From an uncultured Ideonella sp. (GTDB lineage Bacteria > Pseudomonadota > Gammaproteobacteria > Burkholderiales > Burkholderiaceae), in NCBI GenBank assembly GCA_946479475.1, contig CAMLGG010000002.1:1-64000 (forward strand): a DNA stretch of 64,000 nucleotides, read 5' to 3'. Both the position numbers and the translations under genes were made by a program. Below, piece after piece: positions 43,480 to 51,835 of the stretch. Below the pieces are notes generated by a model. It ran no database searches. It was not told the DNA's origin and saw only the letters and a program-made list of their open reading frames with translations. The stretch's first letter is position 1. Every line of letters begins with the position of its first letter.

Positions 43480-45033
43480 ATGTTCAAGAACCTGAAGGTA
43501 GGCGCGCGCCTGGCCCTGGGCTTTGCCGCCGTGCTCGTGCTGATGGCGGTCATCAGCGCCATTTCGCTCAGCCGCCTGGCGGCCATCAAGGCCGACCTGG
43601 AGGCCGTGACGGGCGAGGCGCCGGAACGCCTGGCCAACAACATGCGCGACCTGGCGCGCGCCCAGGGCATGGGCCTGCGCGACGCCGTGATGCAGGACGA
43701 CGTGGCCTTCAAGAAGAAGGAGTTCGACCTGATGAAGAAGGCCCGCGCCGACTACGACCAGACGGCGCAGACCCTGTCCGGCATGCCGATCGAGCCCGAG
43801 GTCAGGACGGCGCTCGAGAAGGCTGCGTCCGCCCTGGCAGCCGTCAAGGCGCCGATGGAGAAGACGATCGAGAAATCGATGTCCGACGACATGGCCGGTG
43901 CCGCCCAGGTGCTGCGCGAGGAACTGCGGCCCGCCCAGGCGGCGCACGTTGCCGCGCTGGACCAGGTGGTCGCCGCCATCCAGCAGGCCTCGCGGATTCG
44001 CAACGAGCAGGCCGACGCCTCCTACAGGCAGGCGGTGACCATGATCGTCGGCCTGTCGGGCGCCGCGCTGGTGCTCGGAGCCGTGATCGCGTGGCGCATC
44101 CAGCTCAGCATCACCCGGCCGCTGACGCAGGCCGTGTCGGTGGCGCAGGCGGTGGCCGAGGGCGACCTCTCCCGCGAGATCCGCGTCGACTCGAAGGACG
44201 AGGTGGGCACGCTCTTGCAGGCCCTGCGCACGGTCAACCGCGACTTGAGCCGCACCATGCAGCAGGTGCGCGACGCGGCCGAGACGATGAAGACGGCCTC
44301 GGGCGAGATCGCCGCCGGCAACACCGACCTCAGCCAGCGCACCGAGCAGCAGGCCTCCAGCCTGCAGCAGACCGCGGCCTCGATGGAGCAGCTCAACGCC
44401 ACGGTGAAGAACAACGCCGACACCGCCCGCAGCGCGGCCCAGATGGCCCACTCCGCCAGTGCCGCGGCCACCAAGGGCGGCGACGTGGTGGCGCAGGTCG
44501 TGGACACGATGCAGGCGATCAGCGAAGGCTCGAAGAAGATCGCCGACATCATCGGCACCATCGACAGCATTGCCTTCCAGACCAACATCCTCGCGCTGAA
44601 CGCGGCGGTCGAGGCGGCCCGCGCCGGCGAGCAGGGCCGCGGCTTCGCGGTGGTCGCGGGCGAGGTTCGGGCCCTGGCCCAGCGCTCGGCCAACGCCGCC
44701 AAGGAGATCAAGAGCCTGATCGGCGCCAGCGTCGAAAGCGTGGAGAGCGGTTCGCGCCTCGTCAGCGACGCCGGCACGACCATGAGCGACATCGTCGCCC
44801 AGGTCCAGCGCGTGACCGACCTGATCGGCGAGATCAGCAGCGCCACGCAGGAGCAGACCAGCGGCATCGGCCAGGTCAACCAGGCCGTGGTGCAGCTCGA
44901 CCAGGTCACGCAGCAGAACGCCGCGCTGGTGGAGCAGAGCGCGGCCGCCTCCGAGAGCCTGCAGCAGCAGGCGGCCCGGCTGGTCGATGCGGTGGGCGTG
45001 TTCCGCCTCGACCGCGAAGCCGTCGCGGCCTGA
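43480..45033 (+). CDS. Methyl-accepting chemotaxis protein
   Basis: 517 residues. Membrane segment 1 (LALGFAAVLVLMAVISAI), a helical periplasmic domain of about 150 residues (four-helix-bundle type), segment 2 (MIVGLSGAALVLGAVIAW), HAMP, then the coiled-coil signalling domain with the conserved tip around IAFQTNILALNAAVEAARAG. The C-terminus lacks the CheR-tethering NWETF peptide. GCAGGAG precedes the ATG. It follows the secreted Cache gene and probably shares its sigma-28 promoter, so the pair likely forms a chemosensory unit that signals to CheA/CheW. Confidence 0.93.
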   Translation: MFKNLKVGARLALGFAAVLVLMAVISAISLSRLAAIKADLEAVTGEAPERLANNMRDLARAQGMGLRDAVMQDDVAFKKKEFDLMKKARADYDQTAQTLSGMPIEPEVRTALEKAASALAAVKAPMEKTIEKSMSDDMAGAAQVLREELRPAQAAHVAALDQVVAAIQQASRIRNEQADASYRQAVTMIVGLSGAALVLGAVIAWRIQLSITRPLTQAVSVAQAVAEGDLSREIRVDSKDEVGTLLQALRTVNRDLSRTMQQVRDAAETMKTASGEIAAGNTDLSQRTEQQASSLQQTAASMEQLNATVKNNADTARSAAQMAHSASAAATKGGDVVAQVVDTMQAISEGSKKIADIIGTIDSIAFQTNILALNAAVEAARAGEQGRGFAVVAGEVRALAQRSANAAKEIKSLIGASVESVESGSRLVSDAGTTMSDIVAQVQRVTDLIGEISSATQEQTSGIGQVNQAVVQLDQVTQQNAALVEQSAAASESLQQQAARLVDAVGVFRLDREAVAA

Positions 45034-45040
45034 CGACAAG

Positions 45041-45064
45041 GAGCCGGTCGCCGTCGGCCGGCTC
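45041..45064 (+). terminator. Stem-loop after the chemoreceptor gene
   Basis: GAGCCGG (45041-45047) and CCGGCTC (45058-45064) form a perfect 7-bp stem with a 10-base loop, eight bases after the stop. No T-run follows. Confidence 0.45.
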
Positions 45065-45151
45065 ACACCTGCTTGCACGCGCCGGCCATGGGCGCGTCGT
45101 CCGATCAGGCATCATCGCGGCGTCGTTGTCTTGCCTGATGGACCCGTGCCC

Positions 45152-45625
45152 ATGACCCGAACTGCCCGTTCCGCTTCCCGTACCGTCGCCGCGATGCTCC
45201 TGCTCGCGGCGTCGTCGCTTCCGGCCCTGGCGGCCAGCTCGGCCGCCTCGTCTGCGTCCGACAGCCTGTCCACCTCGGTCGGCAGCGTGTCCAACTCCTT
45301 CCGCGGCTCCAGCGACAGCTCAGACCGCCCGGCCCGCACGGCCGACGGCGACTACCGCGTGACCGAGGTCGCGGCGGCGGACGAGGCGCAGCCGGGCATG
45401 CTCAGGCTGACGCTGGCGCCTGCGCAGGGCGAGGGCGAGGGCTTCGCGCTCGTGCTGCCGCAGAAGGCCGTCGATGCCGGGGGCGTGGCGGTGGGCCAGG
45501 TGGTGCGCGCTCAGAACCGACCCTACGGCGTCGAGTTCGCCAACGCCGGCACCCTGCAGCCCTTCTTCCTGGTGCTCGAAGACGACTGGTACCGCGAGCT
45601 CGGATCGAACCCCGTCACGCTTTGA
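45152..45625 (+). CDS. Small secreted protein of unknown function
   Basis: 157 residues with a Sec signal (MTRTARSASRTVAAMLLLAASSLPALA-A). The next about 30 residues are nearly all serine and small residues (SSAASSASDSLSTSVGSVSN), then follows a beta-rich domain ending GVEFANAGTLQPFFLVLEDDWYRELGSNPVTL. I do not recognise the family. Its stop overlaps a TTG start of the next gene (TTGA), so it is translationally coupled to the DUF2145-like gene and may be its partner in the periplasm. Confidence 0.7.
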   Translation: MTRTARSASRTVAAMLLLAASSLPALAASSAASSASDSLSTSVGSVSNSFRGSSDSSDRPARTADGDYRVTEVAAADEAQPGMLRLTLAPAQGEGEGFALVLPQKAVDAGGVAVGQVVRAQNRPYGVEFANAGTLQPFFLVLEDDWYRELGSNPVTL

Positions 45626-46542
45626 AGCTCGTTCGCGCGGCGCTCGCCGCGCTCGTGGCCTGGTCAGCCGCCAGCGGCGGTGCCCAGGCCGCTTCGCTTC
45701 GCTATTGCGACCGCCAGGCGCAGGTCTCGGTCGAGCAGCAGGACCAGCTCTTCCGCTTCGGGGCGATCGTCAAGGCCGAGCTCGAGGCCTCGAGGCAGCC
45801 GCTGGCGCTCGTGGCGCGCTCGGGCCTGGACCTGAGCTGGTTCGGCCTGCGCTACTCGCACGCCGGCATCAGCCTGAAGGCAAGCCCGAACGGCCCGTGG
45901 TCGGTTCGCCAGCTGTATTACGCCTGCGACGAGCAGCGGCCCCGCATCTTCGACCAGGGCATCTCGGGCTTCCTTCTGGGCACCGACAAGCCGGCCGAGG
46001 GCTATGTCTCGCTCGTCTTCCTGCCGCCGCAGGAAGGGGCGTCGGTGGAGCGCACGGCGCTGAGCAACCCGCAGGCCCTGCAGTTGTTGGCCGCCGACTA
46101 CAGCGCCAACGCCTATCCCTGGAGCCTGCGCTACCAGAACTGCAACCAGTGGGTGATGGAGCTGCTGGGCAGCGCCTGGGGCGGCCTGGCGCTCGAGGAC
46201 ACGGGCGACGGCAGCTCGGCGGCGCGCCGGCGGGCCCAGCAGTGGCTGCGCGAGAACGGCTATGCGCCCCTGGTGGTCAGCGTGTTCCCGCCGCTGGCCT
46301 GGGCCAGTGCCTTCGTGCCCTGGCTGCATGGCGAGGATCACCCTCGCGACGACCGCCTGGCCGGCATCTACCGCGTCTCGATGCCCGACGCCATCGAGGC
46401 CTTCGTGCGCCGCCGGGCGTCGGGCGCCACGCGGGTCGAGCTTTGCCATTCGGGCCGGCGGGTCGTCATCCACCGCGGTTGGTCGCCGATCCGCGACGGC
46501 TGCCTGCCGGGCGAGGGCGACGAGGTGCTCATGCTGGATTGA
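45622..46542 (+). CDS. DUF2145-like secreted protein
   Basis: 306 residues from a TTG at 45622 that overlaps the previous stop. Sec signal (MKLVRAALAALVAWSAASGGAQA-A). The mature sequence, with YSHAGISLKASPNGPWSVRQLYYACDE and YQNCNQWVMELLG, resembles DUF2145. It contains cysteines C49-like and the NCNQW motif reminiscent of NlpC/P60-like cysteine hydrolases, but no full catalytic triad could be assigned. It forms a coupled pair with the small secreted protein upstream. Function unknown; an envelope role is plausible. Confidence 0.7.
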   Translation: MKLVRAALAALVAWSAASGGAQAASLRYCDRQAQVSVEQQDQLFRFGAIVKAELEASRQPLALVARSGLDLSWFGLRYSHAGISLKASPNGPWSVRQLYYACDEQRPRIFDQGISGFLLGTDKPAEGYVSLVFLPPQEGASVERTALSNPQALQLLAADYSANAYPWSLRYQNCNQWVMELLGSAWGGLALEDTGDGSSAARRRAQQWLRENGYAPLVVSVFPPLAWASAFVPWLHGEDHPRDDRLAGIYRVSMPDAIEAFVRRRASGATRVELCHSGRRVVIHRGWSPIRDGCLPGEGDEVLMLD

Positions 46543-46763
46543 TGCACCGGCATGGTGCTTCGATTCGAATCTGTAATGTCTTGATACATTTCTGGTCGCG
46601 CGAGTCAAGAACCCACCGCTTGTCAGGCCGGTTGAAACCGGTTCCACTCCTCGCCAACCCTGAGTTCGCGTCTCCAGCAGACTCGCCGGCCGGCCGGCCT
46701 TGCGCAGTCGTCGAAGAAGAACCCGGCTGACCGGAGAGTTTTCTGCCGCCAACCGCCCACAGC

Positions 46764-49406
46764 GTGCCGAACGGCACGCCCGCCAGCACAGCCTTGTCCA
46801 GGCGGCGACGCTCATGGACGATCGCGATCGCCTTCATCGCCATCGTGGCGATCCAGGTCGCGGTGGCGCTGGTCAGCATCGACATTCTTTCGGCGGTGCG
46901 GGCCTACGTGACGGGCGAGAGCCTCTATTCCAAGGGCCAGAAGGACGCGCAGATCCACCTGCTCGCCTACGCCGAGAACAACGAGGAGGCCGACTACCGG
47001 CGCTTTCTCGAGGCACTCGCCGTTCCCCTGGGCGACCGCAAGGCGCGCGAGGCGCTGCAGCTGCCGACTCCGGACAAGGCCCGGGGCCGGGAGGGCCTGC
47101 TGGAGAGCCAGACCCCGCAGGAGGACATCCCCGGCGTCATCCGGCTGTTCGTCTGGTTTCGGGACACGCCCCTGATGGCCGATGCGATCCGGGCCTGGAC
47201 CGAGGGCGACCTGGTGATCGAGCAGATGCGCGTGCTCGTCGAGCGCGCGCACGAGCGGATCGAGGCTGGCGACATCAACGCTCTCGCGGTGCGGGAGATG
47301 CGCCGCCAGGCCCCGCTGCTCAACCAGCGCATGACCACGCTCGAGCGCGAGTTCGCGGACCAGCTCGGTCGCGCCTCGCGCCGCACCCAGCAGGTGCTGC
47401 TGGTCGTGAACGTGGTGCTCGCCGCGGTGCTCGGCGCGACCGGCCTGTGGTTCATCATCCACAGCCTGCGCCGCCAGGCCGAGATCGAGAACGAGGTGCG
47501 CCGGCGCGAGCAGCTGCTGCAGGGGCTGCTGCACTCCACCGCCGAGGGCCTGTACGGCATAGACACCGAGGGCTGCTGCACCTTCATCAACCGGGCGGCG
47601 CTCGGCATGCTGGGCTATGCCGACGAATCGGAGCTGCTGGGCCGCGACATCCACCGCCTCATCCGTCCGTCGCGCACCGATACCCGCACCGTCCCGCTGA
47701 CCCAACCCGAGCGGAGCTCGCCCAAGGGCCGCGAACGCCACGTGAGCGACGAGAAGTTCCAGCGCCGCGACGGCTCGCTGTTCTCGGTGGAGTACTGGTC
47801 GCACCCGCTGCTGCGCGACGGCGAGGTGCACGGCGCCGTCGTCACCTTCTTCGACATCAGCGAGCGCCTTCGCATGCAGGCCGCGCTGCGCCAGGGCGAG
47901 CTGCGGCTGGCCAAGCTGGTCGACGCGGTGGCCGACGGCGTCATCGCCACCGGGGCCGACGACAAGGTGCTGCTGTTCAACCGCGCGGCCGAGCGGCTGT
48001 TCGGCGTCGCCGCGGCCGAGGCCATCGGCACGCCGGTGGCCCGCTACGTCACCCGCCACCCTCGCGGCGGCCGCGCCGCCGAGCCGGTGCAGGCGACTCT
48101 CGGCGTGCACGAGCTGACCGGCCACCGTGCCAATGGCGAGACCTTCCCGCTGGAGGCTACGCTGTCCCGCCTGCACACCGATCAGGGACCCTTGACCACG
48201 GTGGTGCTGCGCGACGTGACGGAGCTGCATGCCGCGCGCGCCGAGCGCCAGGCGCGAGAGGCGCTGGAGGCGAGCAGCCGTGCGAAGACCGAGTTCCTCT
48301 CGCGCATGAGCCACGAGCTGCGCACCCCGCTGAACGCGGTGCTGGGCTTCTCGCAGCTGCTGAGGATGGACGCCGCCGGTCCGCCCTCGGCCCAGCAGCT
48401 CGACCGCATACGCCACATCGAGCGGGCTGGCGCGCACCTGCTGGCGCTGGTCAACGACGTGCTGGACCTTTCGCGCGTCGACTCGGGGCAGATGGCGCTG
48501 TCGCTGGAGTCGGTGGACCTGGCCTCGGTGGTGGACGAATCCCTGTCGATGGTGACCACGCTGGCCTCGGATGCCGGCGTCCGGCTGCTGCGGCCGGAGC
48601 CCGGCGACACGGTGCCGGAGGGCCAGATCCGCGTCGTCGCCGACCGGGTGCGCCTGCGCCAGGTGCTGGTCAACCTGCTGAGCAATGCCGTCAAGTACAA
48701 CCGCCGCGGCGGCACGGTGAGCGTCGGCTGGTCGCTGCATCGCGACACCTGCCGCCTCAGCATCACCGATACGGGCCCGGGGATGACGACCGAGCAGCTG
48801 GCCCGCCTGTTCGAGCCCTTCAACCGCCTGGGCGCCGAGAGGTCGGGCGTCGAAGGCACGGGCATCGGCCTGGTGCTGTCGCGCCGGCTGGTCGAGCTGA
48901 TGCAGGGCGAGCTGCGCATCGACAGCCGCGCTGGCGAGGGCACGGTGGCGATGCTGGTGCTCGAGCGGTCCGACGAGCTGGCCGCCACGCCGACCGTCTC
49001 GCCGCCGCTGAGCCAGCACGGCGACCTGGACGAGTCTCCCCTGCACGTGCTCTATGCCGAGGACAACGAGGTCAACGTGGAGCTCGTGCGCCAGGTCGCG
49101 TCCTTCCGCCCCTCGGTGGCCCTGCGCGTGGCGCCCAACGGCACCCAGGCGCTGAAGATGGCGCGCGAGAGCCCGCCGGACCTGATGCTGGTCGACATGC
49201 ACCTGGGCGACATGACCGGCCTGGAGCTGGCCCGCACCCTGCGGGGCGACCCGGCGACGGCCGACATCCGGCTCGTGGCCCTGTCGGCCGACGCGCTGCC
49301 CGAGCAGATCGACGATGCCCTGGCCTTCGGCTTCGAGGCCTACCTGACCAAGCCGATCGAGTTCCGCAAGCTGCTGCGGGTGCTCGACGGGCACCTGCAG
49401 ACCTGA
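46764..49406 (+). CDS. Hybrid sensor histidine kinase (PAS-PAS-HisKA-HATPase-REC)
   Basis: 880 residues. One helix at about 18-40, a helical periplasmic sensor (about 41-208), a second helix (about 210-232), two PAS domains (about 253-370 and 385-490), phospho-accepting H517 in MSHELRTPLNAVLGF, an ATPase domain with NLLSNAVKYNRRGG, DTGPGMT and GTGIGLVLSRR, then a receiver domain with phospho-acceptor D811 (LMLVDMHLG) and acidic pocket E766/D767. No output domain, so a separate regulator or phosphotransfer protein must be involved. The 220 bases upstream hold a GGCCGGTTGAAACCGGTT dyad but no sure promoter. Confidence 0.93.
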   Translation: MPNGTPASTALSRRRRSWTIAIAFIAIVAIQVAVALVSIDILSAVRAYVTGESLYSKGQKDAQIHLLAYAENNEEADYRRFLEALAVPLGDRKAREALQLPTPDKARGREGLLESQTPQEDIPGVIRLFVWFRDTPLMADAIRAWTEGDLVIEQMRVLVERAHERIEAGDINALAVREMRRQAPLLNQRMTTLEREFADQLGRASRRTQQVLLVVNVVLAAVLGATGLWFIIHSLRRQAEIENEVRRREQLLQGLLHSTAEGLYGIDTEGCCTFINRAALGMLGYADESELLGRDIHRLIRPSRTDTRTVPLTQPERSSPKGRERHVSDEKFQRRDGSLFSVEYWSHPLLRDGEVHGAVVTFFDISERLRMQAALRQGELRLAKLVDAVADGVIATGADDKVLLFNRAAERLFGVAAAEAIGTPVARYVTRHPRGGRAAEPVQATLGVHELTGHRANGETFPLEATLSRLHTDQGPLTTVVLRDVTELHAARAERQAREALEASSRAKTEFLSRMSHELRTPLNAVLGFSQLLRMDAAGPPSAQQLDRIRHIERAGAHLLALVNDVLDLSRVDSGQMALSLESVDLASVVDESLSMVTTLASDAGVRLLRPEPGDTVPEGQIRVVADRVRLRQVLVNLLSNAVKYNRRGGTVSVGWSLHRDTCRLSITDTGPGMTTEQLARLFEPFNRLGAERSGVEGTGIGLVLSRRLVELMQGELRIDSRAGEGTVAMLVLERSDELAATPTVSPPLSQHGDLDESPLHVLYAEDNEVNVELVRQVASFRPSVALRVAPNGTQALKMARESPPDLMLVDMHLGDMTGLELARTLRGDPATADIRLVALSADALPEQIDDALAFGFEAYLTKPIEFRKLLRVLDGHLQT

Positions 49407-49464
49407 GTTGGTTTTCCCGAGAGTCCCGTTCCTGCCATCAAATCAAGCGAAGGAGAGAGCGCCC

Positions 49465-50280
49465 ATGCAGAACGAATTCCGCCGTACCGGCGACCTGAAG
49501 GACATCGCGAGCTATCCCGCCTGGGTCCAGCGCGTCGTGCGCGAGACCCGGCACGAGAAGCAGCAGGTCCTCGACCACGAGCTGTTCTCGCTCATGCGGG
49601 ATGCCCGGCTGCCGCTGCCGGCGATGCAGCGCTTCCTGATCGGCACCTGGCCCACCATCGAGCGCTTCCCTCGCTTCATGGCCATGAACCTGAAGAAGAT
49701 CACCCACGGCGACAGCGTGGGCGAGAACATGGCCCGGCGCTACCTGGTGCAGAACATCCGCGTCGAGCAGAAGCACGCGGACCACTGGATCGAGTGGGCG
49801 GCCTCGGCCGGCGTCACGCTGGAGGACCTGCAGCACGGCGAGGAGGTCGAGGGCATGTCCGCGCTCGCGCACTGGTGCTGGTACGTCTGCGACCAGGCCC
49901 CGCTGGCGGTGGCGATGGCGGCGACCAACTACGCCATCGAGGGCCTGACGGGCGAATGGTCGTGCTTCGTCTGCTCGACCGACACCTACTTCAACTCGCT
50001 GCCGGCCGACATCCGGGGCCCGGCCACGCGCTGGCTGCGCCTGCACGCGGAGTACGACGACACCCACCCCTGGGAGGCGCTGGACTGCATCGCCACCCTG
50101 CTGGGCCACAACCCGCCGCCGGCCATGGTCGAGCAGGTGCGGCGCGCCATCCGCGCCAGCTACGTCTACATGGGGATGGCGGCCGACCACGCGATGATGG
50201 CCGCGATGCACGGCAGCTTCGACGAGACCGCGTCGAACTCCACCATCCTCGGCGCGGCGGACCTGCTCGACGCAGCTTGA
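49465..50280 (+). CDS. TenA/haem-oxygenase-like iron-containing redox protein
   Basis: 271 residues, GAAGGAGAG ahead of ATG 49465. Helical TenA/PqqC-like fold. Possible metal ligands are spaced as in the haem-oxygenase-like diiron oxidases: E66 (TIERF), E101, H104 and H107 (EQKHADHW), E159 and E164 (EGLTGEW), H194, D198 and H201 (HAEYDDTHPWE). That exceeds what thiaminase TenA needs and points to a diiron or redox member. No neighbours explain its pathway. It lies 58 bases behind the hybrid kinase gene, perhaps co-transcribed. Confidence 0.85.
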   Translation: MQNEFRRTGDLKDIASYPAWVQRVVRETRHEKQQVLDHELFSLMRDARLPLPAMQRFLIGTWPTIERFPRFMAMNLKKITHGDSVGENMARRYLVQNIRVEQKHADHWIEWAASAGVTLEDLQHGEEVEGMSALAHWCWYVCDQAPLAVAMAATNYAIEGLTGEWSCFVCSTDTYFNSLPADIRGPATRWLRLHAEYDDTHPWEALDCIATLLGHNPPPAMVEQVRRAIRASYVYMGMAADHAMMAAMHGSFDETASNSTILGAADLLDAA

Positions 50281-50288
50281 GTCCGCGG

Positions 50289-50317
50289 CGGCACGCCGGC
50301 CGAGCGCCGGCGTGCCG
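50289..50317. terminator. Bidirectional terminator hairpin
   Basis: CGGCACGCCGGC pairs perfectly with GCCGGCGTGCCG (12 bp) around CGAGC. It lies between the converging genes ending at 50280 and 50322. Stability is very high; T-runs are poor. Confidence 0.75.
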
Positions 50318-50321
50318 GTCG

Positions 50322-50915
50322 TCATCCGGGCCGCTGCCGGGCCGCCACGCCGGCGACGAAGCGGCCGAAGGCCTCCAGCAGCGGCGCGCCTGCGAAGCCG
50401 GGGCCCTCCAGCATCGCCAGGGCCTGCACGGTCGCCTCCAGCGTCGACACCTGGTCGGCTCGCCGGGCTGCGCGGATCGCGCGGTAGCGGGTGGGCTCGG
50501 GTGCCTCCAGCGACAGCCGCGGCAGCGACGCCAGCGCCGGATGCTCCAGCAGCATCCGCAGGCTCTTGCGCCAGGTGGCGTCGATCACGACGAGACGAAG
50601 GGACTCGCCCGCCGCCGGCGAGCCAGCTGACGGGGCGGGCGCGGCAGGCACATCCGGGTACAGCAGGCGCGTCTCGCGCCCCGGGCGGTGCAGCAGCGCC
50701 TGCAGCGCGTCGGGCGCAAAGCTATCGCCGACCACCACTTCGCAGTTCGCCAGCGAAAGGCGCAGCAGCGCCACGCTGTTCTTCGCCTGCCGCTGCTCCT
50801 GCGGGTGCTGAAGCACCAGCACCTCGGTGCAGTGGGCCGTCGGCCTGGCCAGCCCGCACAGGCAGGTCGACTGCGGCCGCAGGCAGCGCGGGCAGGTAGT
50901 GCGCGGTGCGTTCAC
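50322..50915 (-). CDS. DTW-domain tRNA-uridine aminocarboxypropyltransferase (TapT-like)
   Basis: 197 residues. A zinc-binding N-terminus (CPRCLRPQSTCLCGL) precedes the DTW domain: LQHPQEQRQAKNSVALLRLSL, the signature VIDATWRKSLRML (DxTW) and STLEATVQAL near the C-terminus. The family transfers an aminocarboxypropyl group from S-adenosylmethionine to uridine 47 of tRNA (acp3U, E. coli TapT/YfiP). It faces the TenA-like gene across a strong terminator. Confidence 0.85.
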   Translation of the reverse strand: MNAPRTTCPRCLRPQSTCLCGLARPTAHCTEVLVLQHPQEQRQAKNSVALLRLSLANCEVVVGDSFAPDALQALLHRPGRETRLLYPDVPAAPAPSAGSPAAGESLRLVVIDATWRKSLRMLLEHPALASLPRLSLEAPEPTRYRAIRAARRADQVSTLEATVQALAMLEGPGFAGAPLLEAFGRFVAGVAARQRPG

Positions 50916-51034
50916 GCCGGGGATGGTCTCATGCCCGGCGGACGGGGCCGCCTCCTACATCGACACGCGGCGCGGTGGCAGCCCGGCGGAGCGCATGGCC
51001 CGCGATCATGGTGCATCGCAACAAAGGAGTCCAC

Positions 51035-51823
51035 ATGGTCCCCCGAGACATCCGCGTCCCGGCTCCCAGTCTGCGCCTGCTGTCGCTGGAGCCCTTGCGG
51101 GCGCTGCTCGAGTTCACCTCGCTCCAGTTCATGAGCAAGGCCGGACTGCCGCGTGGCGACGGTCACCCGGTCGTCGTCTTCCCGGGCCTGGCCACCGACG
51201 CTCACCTGACAGCCCCGCTGCGCAGGTTCTGCGAGGAGCTCGGCTACGCCGTGCACGACTGGGGCCTCGGGATCAACCGCGGCCGGTTCGGCGACGTGCA
51301 GTGCTGGCTCGATGACCTCACCGCGCACACCGCAGGCCTCATCGAGGGCCAGGACCGGGCCACGCTCGTCGGCTGGAGCCTGGGCGGCATCTATGCCCGC
51401 GAAGTCGCCAAGCGCATCCCCGGGCGGGTCCGGCGCGTGATCTCCATCGGCTCGCCATTCGCCGGCGATGCCGACCAGACCAACGTGTCGACCCTCTATC
51501 GGCTGCTCAACGGCGGCAGCCCGCGCGTGGGCCCCCATCTGCGGCGACAGTTCCGCCAGGCGCCGCCCGTGCCGACGACCTGCATCTACAGCCGCAGCGA
51601 CGGTGTCGTGGCCTGGCAGGCCTGCGTTCAGCCGCGACCGGAGCCTCACGTCGAGAACATCGAGGTCGAAGGCAGCCACTGCGGCATGGGCTGGAATCCC
51701 GAGGTGCTCGAGGTCGTCGCCGGCCGGCTGGCCGGCAACGCCACCTGCTGCCAGTGGGGCCGCCGCCGGGCCGCCCCCAGGCGACTGCTCCTCTCGGGGG
51801 ACCGACGCCGTCAGGCGGCGTAG
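51035..51823 (+). CDS. Lipase/esterase-like alpha/beta hydrolase
   Basis: 262 residues from ATG 51035, with AAAGGAG seven bases ahead. Nucleophile S115 in GWSLGG, aspartate in SRSDGVV and histidine in EGSHCGMGWNP fit a serine hydrolase. HPVVVFPGLATDAHLT is the oxyanion loop. No signal peptide is seen. The last about 25 residues (from TCCQWGRRRAAPRR) are read out of the GC-rich element at 51753-51829, so the present C-terminus is non-native-looking and rich in arginine. The ancestral end was probably shortly after the LAG of GRLAGN. Confidence 0.85.
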   Translation: MVPRDIRVPAPSLRLLSLEPLRALLEFTSLQFMSKAGLPRGDGHPVVVFPGLATDAHLTAPLRRFCEELGYAVHDWGLGINRGRFGDVQCWLDDLTAHTAGLIEGQDRATLVGWSLGGIYAREVAKRIPGRVRRVISIGSPFAGDADQTNVSTLYRLLNGGSPRVGPHLRRQFRQAPPVPTTCIYSRSDGVVAWQACVQPRPEPHVENIEVEGSHCGMGWNPEVLEVVAGRLAGNATCCQWGRRRAAPRRLLLSGDRRRQAA

Positions 51824-51829
51824 GGGCCC
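51753..51829 (-). repeat. GC-rich post-stop element, related copy on the minus strand
   Basis: Read on the minus strand it starts 7 bases after the stop of the amidohydrolase gene with GGCCCCTACGCC and has the CCCCCGAG core of the copies at 1858 and 6535. The flanks differ. It also supplies the 3' end of the hydrolase gene on the plus strand. Confidence 0.6.
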
Positions 51830-51835
51830 TCGCCG

